DNA of 23,169 nt from a virus. The stretch's first letter is position 1. Every line of letters starts with the position of its first letter. Of the stretch, positions 7,686 through 15,843 are shown in pieces. The position numbers and the translations under genes are program-made. The notes under the pieces were generated by a model. That model worked only from the letters and a program-made list of their open reading frames with translations. It ran no database searches and was not told the DNA's origin. The stretch covers positions 1 through 23,169 of the IMG/VR virus record IMGVR_UViG_3300027791_000142; one strand, 5' to 3'.

Positions 7686-8510
7686 ATGGCTAAACAAGCT
7701 AAAGCACAACAAGTTGAGGTTGCACCTCAAGAAGAAGTGGTAACAAAAGTTGCTACTCCAGTAAAGCCCACAAAATCAGAGTGGGAAATCAAAGACAGGA
7801 TTTATTATTTAAAAGGTAATAAAAATCCTTTAACATTAACAATACCTGGTAAGCATACAAGAAAGCATGCTTTATTATATTTTGATGAAAAAACTGGAAA
7901 ACAAAGAGAAATAAGATACGCAACAAATCAAGATTCACCTTTAGTAGACGAACAAAAAGGAGAAGTTACTATGGGGCACGTAAGATTTCTTAAAGGAGCT
8001 TTAACCGTAAAAAAAGAGCAACAAAATCTTCAAAAACTACTTTCTTTGTATCACCCTTTAAAAGGAAGATTATATGAAGAGTTTAGCGCAAAAGAAGAAG
8101 CTGTGGATCAATTAGAGATATTAGATCTTCAAGTGGATGCTATGAATGCAGCTAGAAGTATAGATGTAGACCAAGCTGAAGCTATACTAAGAGTTGAAAT
8201 TGGTTCTAAAGTAAATGAAATGAGTTCCAAAGAACTTAAAAGAGATTTAATGCTGTTTGCTAGAAGCAATCCTGCATTATTTATTAGCTTAGCTAACGAT
8301 GAAAATGTGCAACTAAGGAATTTTGCCATTAGAGCGGCCGAAGTTGGAATTATAAAACTATCACCAGATCAGCGTACTTTTGCATGGGGATCAAATGATA
8401 GAAAATTAATGAACGTTCCTTTTGACGAAAACCCTTACTCAGCGTTTGCGGCTTTCTTAAAAACAGATGAAGGAGTAGAAATCTATAAGTCTATAGATAA
8501 AAAACTATAA
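7686..8510 (+). CDS. Conserved-looking capsid-module protein, function unknown
   Basis: A 274-residue soluble protein with no membrane segment and no catalytic motif I can name. The first 30 residues are Gln/Val/Lys-rich and probably flexible. The segment WEIKDRIYYLKGNKNPLTLT (about 36-55) looks beta-rich. The centre (about 97-190) is helical and charged. The C-terminal part carries LRNFAIRAAEVGIIKLSPDQ, a Trp-Gly motif (FAWGSND), and ENPYSAFAAFLKTDEGVEIY. I have a vague memory of similar hypothetical proteins near capsid genes of marine phages, but no function. It is flanked by intrinsic terminators on both sides, so it is probably expressed from its own promoter or by readthrough. Candidates are a capsid-decorating, vertex or head-completion protein, or a regulator; none is supported by sequence. 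Confidence 0.75.
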   Translation: MAKQAKAQQVEVAPQEEVVTKVATPVKPTKSEWEIKDRIYYLKGNKNPLTLTIPGKHTRKHALLYFDEKTGKQREIRYATNQDSPLVDEQKGEVTMGHVRFLKGALTVKKEQQNLQKLLSLYHPLKGRLYEEFSAKEEAVDQLEILDLQVDAMNAARSIDVDQAEAILRVEIGSKVNEMSSKELKRDLMLFARSNPALFISLANDENVQLRNFAIRAAEVGIIKLSPDQRTFAWGSNDRKLMNVPFDENPYSAFAAFLKTDEGVEIYKSIDKKL

Positions 8511-8519
8511 AAACAAGTG

Positions 8520-8557
8520 ATACTATATACAGGCGGTTTCGGCCGCCTTTTTAGTAT
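8520..8557 (+). terminator. Intrinsic terminator between the capsid-module and neck genes
   Basis: AGGCGG (8531-8536) pairs perfectly with CCGCCT (8543-8548) around the loop TTTCGG, followed by TTTTT. An outer pair, ATACTA (8520-8525) with TAGTAT (8552-8557), can extend the structure across an internal loop. It lies 20 bp after the stop at 8510 and ends before the ATG at 8572. Confidence 0.85.
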
Positions 8558-8571
8558 AAATAAAAATAAGT

Positions 8572-9357
8572 ATGGTAAATATAAATACAGTATATCAAAC
8601 AGTCTTGTATATTATAAACAAAGAGCAAAGAGGTTATATAACACCTGCTGAATTTAATAGCTTAGCAGATCAAGTACAAGATGAAATATTTCAATCATAT
8701 TTTCCAGACGGTAATCAATTAAATCGTCAAAATCAAAACAATACACAAAACGATACAGAATTTTTTAATGTATTTAAAAATATTGATTATAAATTATATC
8801 CTTTTGAAAATGAAGTTAGTTTTCTTTATGATGCGGTTAATTTTGTTTGGCAATATGAGGACCCTAATAACGTTGCTTCAGCAGGGCAAATATATTTAAT
8901 AGGCAATATAGTTTCAACATATAATAGTAACTCTGTTTCAACAAAACCGAACTCAGTAAGTAATTCTTTTCAGAGTTCTATAACTCAACTAGCCAGCAGA
9001 AGTGATTATAATAAAATAATAAGATCCAAACTAACTGCTCCGACTAGGCAATATCCTTTATCATATAAAACTAATTATTTAAACACAATAGCTCTTAGAG
9101 TATTTCCGCAGCCGGACACTTTAAGCGTTAATTGTATATTTAAGCCATCTAAACCGTCTTGGGGATTTCAACCAGGTAATCTAGGACAGTATATATACAG
9201 CCCATCGGCTTCTTTAAATTTTCAATTAGATATTTCTGAGCAAAATAATTTAGTAATAAATATTTTAAAATACTGTGGAATTATAATAAACGATCCTACA
9301 ATTATACAAGCCGCAGCTCAAGAAGCTCAGCAGGCGTCAATTAACGAAAAATCATAG
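8572..9357 (+). CDS. Ring / head-tail connector (adaptor) protein, crAss-like type
   Basis: Probably one of the ring proteins that bind under the portal and begin the neck of a short tail. The 261-residue protein opens with a helix and then NKEQRGYITPAEFN (residues 16-29), followed by Asp/Gln-rich helices (ADQVQDEIFQSYF). I associate this N-terminal signature with a neck/ring protein of crAss-like and related Bacteroidota phages. The middle is Asn/Ser-rich. A beta-containing stretch with ALRVFPQPD follows, and the end is Ala/Gln-rich and helical. It is the first gene after the terminator and lies 6 bp ahead of the second ring-type gene, with the muzzle-like gene next, the order expected for neck assembly. 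The exact ring number is not assigned. Confidence 0.65.
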   Translation: MVNINTVYQTVLYIINKEQRGYITPAEFNSLADQVQDEIFQSYFPDGNQLNRQNQNNTQNDTEFFNVFKNIDYKLYPFENEVSFLYDAVNFVWQYEDPNNVASAGQIYLIGNIVSTYNSNSVSTKPNSVSNSFQSSITQLASRSDYNKIIRSKLTAPTRQYPLSYKTNYLNTIALRVFPQPDTLSVNCIFKPSKPSWGFQPGNLGQYIYSPSASLNFQLDISEQNNLVINILKYCGIIINDPTIIQAAAQEAQQASINEKS

Positions 9358-9363
9358 TAACAA

Positions 9364-10599
9364 ATGGGTTTAATAACTGAAACAAATCAACAATACTACC
9401 AAGGAGCCCAGGGATTTTTATCTGATGGAATTGTAGGGACATTCCCCACAACCTTTGATACAGACTTAATTTTTGGATCGTTTGATTCAGCAAATATAAA
9501 TTATGCGTTAAACAATTTTAAACTTTATAAAAGTTTTACAGGATTGCCAGGCTCATATTTAGAATATACGCTAGATTATTTAGTTAGTAACAACACAATA
9601 ACTTTAGGCACGGCTCTTGCTCCTGTTATTCCAGCTGCTGGTGAATATTATGTTGTACAATTAAAAGTATTAACAGGAGGGAAGTATGGGCAAACCGAAG
9701 CTGAAAAAGCTTATGGAGATACCGTAGAAGATAATTATGGAAGCTATGAATATATAAAATTAACAGATGCTATAGACAACTTTATGGTTGGTTATGTAGG
9801 GGATGGCAAACTAATACAAAACGCTAAAAAATCTGATGTACTGTTCTTTGCAAAAAGAAGTTTGCAAGAATTTAGCTATGACACTTTAAAAAGTATTCAT
9901 TCTCAAGAGTTAAATATACCAGCTAGCTTAAGCGTTATATTGCCTCAAGACTATGTTAACTATGTAAGAGTGTCCTGGATAGACCAATTGGGTGTAAAAA
10001 GAATTATATACCCAGCAAACAATTTAACTATAGCCCCTTTTGGAACACCTATTCAAGATCAAGTAGGTGTACCAACTCAAGACAATTTTGGGGAAAACAT
10101 AGAAGGAACTTCTCTTACAGCTGAAAGATGGAGGAGCGCTAATGACAATTTAATAAACGGCCAGCTAATCAACAATATAGATGAAGCCGTGGACTTTCAA
10201 AATGCCTATGGCTTTGAGGGCAGCTGGAATTGGGGAAGACAATATGGGTTAGACCCACAAACTTCTCAAATGAACGGCTGGTTTAACATGGATGAAAGAG
10301 AAGGTAAAATGTCTTTTTCTAGTAATTTAGCAGGAAAGCTTATTGTATTAGAATACATCTCTGATGGCTTGGGTTATGACTTAGATACTAAAGTACCTAA
10401 GTTAGCAGAAGACGCCTTATACGCGTCCATACTGTATTCTATAGTGTCCACAAGGTCTGGACAACAAGAGTACTTAGTTCAAAGGCTTCAAAAAGACCGA
10501 AGAGCTAAACTTAGAAATGCTAAAATAAGATTATCAAATATTAAGCTTGATGAAATTGTTCAAGTTATGAGAGGTAAATCTAAATGGATTAAACACTAA
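9364..10599 (+). CDS. Neck ring / tail tubular-type protein
   Basis: A 411-residue structural protein likely to form a ring between the first adaptor and the tail muzzle. Visible features include FAKRSLQEFSYDTLKS (residues 162-177), LPQDYVNYVRVSWID (193-207), and a C-terminal section with YISDGLGYD followed by a helix containing PKLAEDALYASILYSIV. It ends in a strongly basic tail, LRNAKIRLSNIKL and then GKSKWIKH. The helix-beta-helix pattern and the LPxDYVxYV element are what I recall from tail tubular/ring proteins of crAss-like phages, functionally comparable to T7 gp11 or P22 gp4-type adaptors. It starts 6 bp after the preceding stop and ends 6 bp before the muzzle-like gene, so it is co-transcribed with both. 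A specific homologue is not claimed. Confidence 0.65.
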   Translation: MGLITETNQQYYQGAQGFLSDGIVGTFPTTFDTDLIFGSFDSANINYALNNFKLYKSFTGLPGSYLEYTLDYLVSNNTITLGTALAPVIPAAGEYYVVQLKVLTGGKYGQTEAEKAYGDTVEDNYGSYEYIKLTDAIDNFMVGYVGDGKLIQNAKKSDVLFFAKRSLQEFSYDTLKSIHSQELNIPASLSVILPQDYVNYVRVSWIDQLGVKRIIYPANNLTIAPFGTPIQDQVGVPTQDNFGENIEGTSLTAERWRSANDNLINGQLINNIDEAVDFQNAYGFEGSWNWGRQYGLDPQTSQMNGWFNMDEREGKMSFSSNLAGKLIVLEYISDGLGYDLDTKVPKLAEDALYASILYSIVSTRSGQQEYLVQRLQKDRRAKLRNAKIRLSNIKLDEIVQVMRGKSKWIKH

Positions 10600-10605
10600 A
10601 ATTAA

Positions 10606-13600
10606 ATGGCTAAAGTTCAAAATACTTTTTTAAAGTCCAAGATGAATAAAGACTTGGATGCTCGTATAGTGCCTAACGGTGAATACAGAGATGCGCTTAA
10701 TGTTCAAGTTAGTAAATCTGAAGGATCGGAAGTAGGTAACGTAGAAAATATATTAGGAAATGCTTCAATACAAAGCTTTCAAACTACTACGGGAATTAGC
10801 AATTTAAAATGCATAGGCCAATTACCAGATGAAGTTAACAGTGTTGTGTATTTATTTTTTACGGACAATCCAGATGAAAATTACACTCCAACAGGTGTTA
10901 AATCTAATCATTTTATAATATCCTATAATGTACTATCAACTGCTTCTATAATATTAGTAAAAGGAGCTTTCCTTAATTTTTCTCAGCTAAACCCTTTATA
11001 TGGCATTAATATTTTAGAAAATCTATTATTTTTTACAGATAACAGAAATCAACCTAGAGTAATTAATGTTGAATTAGCAAATTCTCAAGATAATCCATTG
11101 GCTAATCCTATATATTATACAACGGAGGATCAAATATCTGTGGCTAAATATAGTCCATATCAATGCATGGAGTTATTTCAAAAAAGTATTTTAGCAACTA
11201 TTACAGACCCAGTTCCTTATGAAACTACCATGAAAGACGTTAGTAGTAAATTTCTTCCAAATGGTGGTTCTGGTTTAAAAACAGGACCCTACACAAGTGC
11301 TTTTAATATTACGTTAAATGCCGGTAGTTTTTCAGGAGATTTAGTTACGGGATCTCCATATTCAGTTGGAGCTACCGTTGGTTACATATTAAACAATGGC
11401 GGAAACATAATAATGCTAGGCAACTCAAGGGTAACAACAGCTTCCTATGGCACTACAACGTCAGATGCTTGGGATGTTACTATTGCAGGTAGCGATCCAT
11501 TTCCTAGCATAACTGGTAGCACAACTTACGAAATAATATTTAATCCAAACCCTTATTACAATTCAAAATTTTCAGGAGACCCTGATTATTTAGAAGATAA
11601 ATTTACAAGATTTAGCTATAGATTTAAATTTGTAGATAATGAATATTCTATTTTTGCACCATTTACGCAATCAGCTTTTATACCAAAGCAAGATGGGTAT
11701 TTTATGTATGTAGCAGATGAGGGTAAAACAAAAGTAGAAGACCAAGCTAATACATACAGAAGTACTGTCGTTTCTTTTGTAGAAAATAAAGTTAATGAAA
11801 TAAAATTAATAATCCCGCTTCCATTTGCAAATTATACCTTGAGGAATGGTTTAAAAATATCTGAAGTAGATATACTTTACAAAGAATCAGATGCGTTGGC
11901 TGTTAAAGTTGTTGAAACAATACCAATGTCTATCATAGAGCAATCTGCGGCTATATGTGCGGTCGACGGCACTCAAATAGGTCCTATAACTGCGGGTAGT
12001 GATATTAATATTAAAAATATTAAAGGAGGTATTTTAGTGGGGTCTACTATAACAGGTCCTGGAATAGCGGATGGAACTGTGGTAGATAGTTTTGTACCAA
12101 CTAATGCTAGCAATCCGGTTGCTGGCATAATAACAATAAGTACCAGTGCTGCAGACGGTTTGACTGGGGATGCTATATTAACTGTAGCTGATCCAAATTA
12201 TTATATTTACACATATAACTCTACTAAGCCTACTAAAACTTTACCAGAATCAGATCTTGTCAGGGTTTATGATAAAGTGCCAATTAGATCTTTGGCTCAA
12301 GAAATTTCTGGCAATAGAGTAATATATGCTAATTTTCAAAACAAACTAACTCCTCCTGCTTCATTGGATTACAATGTAGCTTGTACTGAAAAAGCAGAAT
12401 TTGAAATAAATGAAATAACAGCTTTATATCAAGGAGCTGGCACTACGATACCCGCAGGCGGTTCATTTCAAATAGATGTTCCTAAAGTTCCAACTGACGG
12501 GGGGCTTTATGCCGGGTTAGTAATTACGTGCACTGCTTTTGGAGCTATAATACCGGATGGAACACTTCTTCAGTCGACTTCTAGCAACACGGCTGGTAAT
12601 AATATAAATATAACTTTAACAAACACCATTACATTACCGGCAGGCCCTAACGTATTGTTGGCGTTTGAGCCAGGAGGCGATGTCACTAACTCTACGAGCA
12701 GAATAGAATACCCTAGCAGCTCTGTTAAAACTAACAGAAATTATCAAGTAGGATTTGTATTATCTGACAAATACGGTAGAGCTTCAAGTGTTATACTTTC
12801 TAATAATACGGATGTTTTAACAGTTGGAAGCTCGGGAATTCCTTACTCTGGTTCTACTCTGTATTCACCTTATATAGACGAAAGCCAAGATATAGACGAG
12901 TGGGCGGGGAATTCATTAAAAGTATTGTTTAACAAACCCATAACTACAAATATATATAACGGAGATATCACAAGCAGTGAATATAATCCTTTAGGTTGGT
13001 ATTCTTATAAAGTAGTTGTAAAACAAACAGAACAAGAGTATTACAATGTTTACTTGCCTGGAATTATGGCTGGTTACCCACAAGATCAAAATCTTGAAAT
13101 AGGCAAAACTTCCCATGCTGTTTTAATAAATGATAATATAAACAAAATACCTAGAGACTTAAACGAAGTAGGCCCTGAACAAAGACAATTTAGAAGTTCA
13201 ATTCGTTTATTTGGCAGAGTAGAAAACACGGCTATTCCAATAACAGAGAATTTAGGTGTTTTTACAAATCTTGGTGCCTCTAATAAACAATATTATCCAT
13301 TTAACAATTCAGACACTGTATCGATAATATCTACATTAGATGATTTATTTGATTACAGCTCATCAGAGCCTGAGCTACCTAGTTATTTTCCTCAATTTTA
13401 TGACTTAAATTCAGACCCTTTAATTGCTAGAATAAGTACAAATTCTAAAATAGGTCAAATTTCAACAACCAACATAGGAGCTGGCGGCGCTAATGTAGTA
13501 GCATCAGTTGCCGCAGCTGGCCCACCATCTCCTCCAAGTTCTACAGTAGAAATAACAAACGTTTCTGAACCAGCAGGGTGGTTTGTACCAAATCAATTTT

Positions 13601-15810
13601 TAGTAAGCGGCGTCGGTATACCCTCTGAAACCTATGTAGGGTTGTACACAGCTGGCTCTCCCAGTACAATAGGGCTTGTTGACAGCGGAGGAGGAAGTGT
13701 TGAGGTTCAATTGGCAGAAAAAACACAATTAATATTTACTAAAACATATGGATCCCCTAATTTTGAAATAGCAAATCCTGGATTGCAATATTTAGCTGTT
13801 TACGAAACAGAACCTGTAGAAAGTTTATTAGATATATTTTGGGAAACATCTACCTCTGGATTAATATCAAATTTAAATACCGCAGTTTTAAATAGTCAAA
13901 ACACGCCGGGCGCAATAGATATAGGAGGTTGGAACGACGATTCTTTTTTAGAAAGTTTGCCTGATACTGTAGGTAATCACGATATACTAAACGGCCCTTT
14001 TGTTTTAGAGGATGATTTTGGAATTACCATAAATTTAAACACAACTAGGGTTATTGATGGAGTTCCAACGCCAGATTATTTATATTTAACAAGTGTTACA
14101 AACGGATTAGGTGAAAATGTTAGCAATCAGTTTAACAGCGCAGGTGGTAAAGATTATTTTAGATTAGTAGACACTAGTCCAGGTCAAATCGGAGAAGGGC
14201 CTTGGAATATAAGAACAACTACAAGCGCAGATACTCCAATTTCTAGCGATAATTATTACGACAATATATATCATTTTCCAAATGAAAACGGGCAACTTTT
14301 TAATAGAGAAAGAGAATTTGTATTTTTATTTACAGCTAGAATAGACGGCCTTGTAACACAGCTTCCATTACAGTTTGCTAATTTATCTAATGTTTTTCCT
14401 ATTGTTCAAGAAGTTATTGACGAAGTAAATACTATTACATACACCCTTCCAATAAACGATGTAGATATAAACGCTAATAGGCGAGATAACACTTTAGCCA
14501 CAATATTTGCAACCAACGGTGCTGACAACCCTAATTTATTTAATGGGCTTATTGGAGGAGAAGTTAGTAATAACTTAAGTTTTAGTATACAAAGCCAGAT
14601 TTACCTTACTGGGCCTTCAGCTGGGGAGCCTGCTGTATTAGAAGATAGCAATATATTTTCTTTAACTGAAAAGGAAGTAGATGCAGGCAATGGCTTTTTA
14701 AAATGTCAATTAAAAAACGACGCTTTTGAAAGCTCTTATTTAAGTTCAGCTGAATATCAGATTGTTGTTGCAGTACAAGATGGAGATGGTGGTGGCATAA
14801 CAACGCAGACTTTTATTATCGACATGCGTTTAATTGTTGAGCAAGATAAAGTTTACAATGCAGCTATGAGAGCCAAAGCTAAACTTCCTTATGTTTTTCC
14901 AGACAACCCAGATTTTAATTCAAATTTAGGACAGGAATTGGATAACATTAGTTTTACTTATACACAGTTTGAGTTAGATGCAAATACTGTTGGAATAGCT
15001 CCAGCTGAAGTTGGTTGGTATATTTATGCAGATGGTTTTTTAAGAATAGAGGCGCCAGTGCAAGGTATTGAAGAGAACCCTGGAAGCACGGGAAGCAGGC
15101 CTTTAATAAATTTTAATGGAGCTGATGAGAATGTGCCTATTGTCATACCGTTTACGCAGGCCAAAAAAGCAATTCTTTTTGGAGATGGCACAGGTGTATC
15201 TTTTAGGGATTATAGATATATAGCTCCAGAAGCTACAGTTGAAATTACAAATATAACCGCTCAGCCCAATGGAGATGTGATTGTTGCATATGATCCCGCA
15301 ACTTTAACAGGCATTATTTCAACTTACCAATCTGCTTGGGGCATAAGCGACGCTGATAGATCAGGGCCTGGTGCATTTTTTCCTGGCTACGGAGCTCTTG
15401 GCATCTTCCAGCAAAAGGTTTTAGTTTTTGGAGCAAAATATGTTTTAGCAAACGACACAGCTAACAGTCAGTTAACTTTAACCGGCATAAACTCACAGGC
15501 TAATATTGGAGACACTTTGTATCTTTATCAAGGATTTAAAAGGGAAGATTCATTTCCGTGGTATTTTGTACCTTATGCAGCTGGGCTTGCTGGACTCCAA
15601 CAAACTTTTGCAGCTTCTCCATACACAAGCTGGGCGATTACAAAATTTGAATTACCCGACCAACCAAACCCATCAACTCCTCAAAGTGGTCCTGGTAATT
15701 TTTCTGAGCCTGCAGATGGCGTAACTTACGGCGATAAGATTCATCATGGACTGTTTACAAATGTTGATTCTTCTCCTGATATAACCGGAATTAACTTTGA
15801 TATAACGTAA
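10606..15810 (+). CDS. Very large tail muzzle / stabilization-type protein
   Basis: At 1734 residues it is the largest complete gene here. Its N-terminus has MNKDLDARIVPNGEYRDALN (residues 13-32), a motif I associate with stabilization (muzzle) proteins of crAss-like and related phages, which form the tail tube continuation and nozzle. The rest is rich in beta-strand, Asn, Ser, Thr and Gly. At least three Gly/Ala/Thr-rich beta inserts interrupt the main fold, around residues 218-305, 452-532 and 955-1048, with a less certain fourth around 606-692. A cadherin-like stretch around 1240-1410 includes YQIVVAVQDGDGGGITTQTF. No signal peptide, membrane segment or enzymatic motif is seen. The C-terminal 200 residues are again beta-rich and end abruptly at INFDIT. 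It follows two ring-type genes by 6 bp and may work together with the next gene. Confidence 0.72.
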   Translation: MAKVQNTFLKSKMNKDLDARIVPNGEYRDALNVQVSKSEGSEVGNVENILGNASIQSFQTTTGISNLKCIGQLPDEVNSVVYLFFTDNPDENYTPTGVKSNHFIISYNVLSTASIILVKGAFLNFSQLNPLYGINILENLLFFTDNRNQPRVINVELANSQDNPLANPIYYTTEDQISVAKYSPYQCMELFQKSILATITDPVPYETTMKDVSSKFLPNGGSGLKTGPYTSAFNITLNAGSFSGDLVTGSPYSVGATVGYILNNGGNIIMLGNSRVTTASYGTTTSDAWDVTIAGSDPFPSITGSTTYEIIFNPNPYYNSKFSGDPDYLEDKFTRFSYRFKFVDNEYSIFAPFTQSAFIPKQDGYFMYVADEGKTKVEDQANTYRSTVVSFVENKVNEIKLIIPLPFANYTLRNGLKISEVDILYKESDALAVKVVETIPMSIIEQSAAICAVDGTQIGPITAGSDINIKNIKGGILVGSTITGPGIADGTVVDSFVPTNASNPVAGIITISTSAADGLTGDAILTVADPNYYIYTYNSTKPTKTLPESDLVRVYDKVPIRSLAQEISGNRVIYANFQNKLTPPASLDYNVACTEKAEFEINEITALYQGAGTTIPAGGSFQIDVPKVPTDGGLYAGLVITCTAFGAIIPDGTLLQSTSSNTAGNNINITLTNTITLPAGPNVLLAFEPGGDVTNSTSRIEYPSSSVKTNRNYQVGFVLSDKYGRASSVILSNNTDVLTVGSSGIPYSGSTLYSPYIDESQDIDEWAGNSLKVLFNKPITTNIYNGDITSSEYNPLGWYSYKVVVKQTEQEYYNVYLPGIMAGYPQDQNLEIGKTSHAVLINDNINKIPRDLNEVGPEQRQFRSSIRLFGRVENTAIPITENLGVFTNLGASNKQYYPFNNSDTVSIISTLDDLFDYSSSEPELPSYFPQFYDLNSDPLIARISTNSKIGQISTTNIGAGGANVVASVAAAGPPSPPSSTVEITNVSEPAGWFVPNQFLVSGVGIPSETYVGLYTAGSPSTIGLVDSGGGSVEVQLAEKTQLIFTKTYGSPNFEIANPGLQYLAVYETEPVESLLDIFWETSTSGLISNLNTAVLNSQNTPGAIDIGGWNDDSFLESLPDTVGNHDILNGPFVLEDDFGITINLNTTRVIDGVPTPDYLYLTSVTNGLGENVSNQFNSAGGKDYFRLVDTSPGQIGEGPWNIRTTTSADTPISSDNYYDNIYHFPNENGQLFNREREFVFLFTARIDGLVTQLPLQFANLSNVFPIVQEVIDEVNTITYTLPINDVDINANRRDNTLATIFATNGADNPNLFNGLIGGEVSNNLSFSIQSQIYLTGPSAGEPAVLEDSNIFSLTEKEVDAGNGFLKCQLKNDAFESSYLSSAEYQIVVAVQDGDGGGITTQTFIIDMRLIVEQDKVYNAAMRAKAKLPYVFPDNPDFNSNLGQELDNISFTYTQFELDANTVGIAPAEVGWYIYADGFLRIEAPVQGIEENPGSTGSRPLINFNGADENVPIVIPFTQAKKAILFGDGTGVSFRDYRYIAPEATVEITNITAQPNGDVIVAYDPATLTGIISTYQSAWGISDADRSGPGAFFPGYGALGIFQQKVLVFGAKYVLANDTANSQLTLTGINSQANIGDTLYLYQGFKREDSFPWYFVPYAAGLAGLQQTFAASPYTSWAITKFELPDQPNPSTPQSGPGNFSEPADGVTYGDKIHHGLFTNVDSSPDITGINFDIT

Positions 15811-15843
15811 GTAATTTAATATAAAAGCAAGTAATAATTAAAT

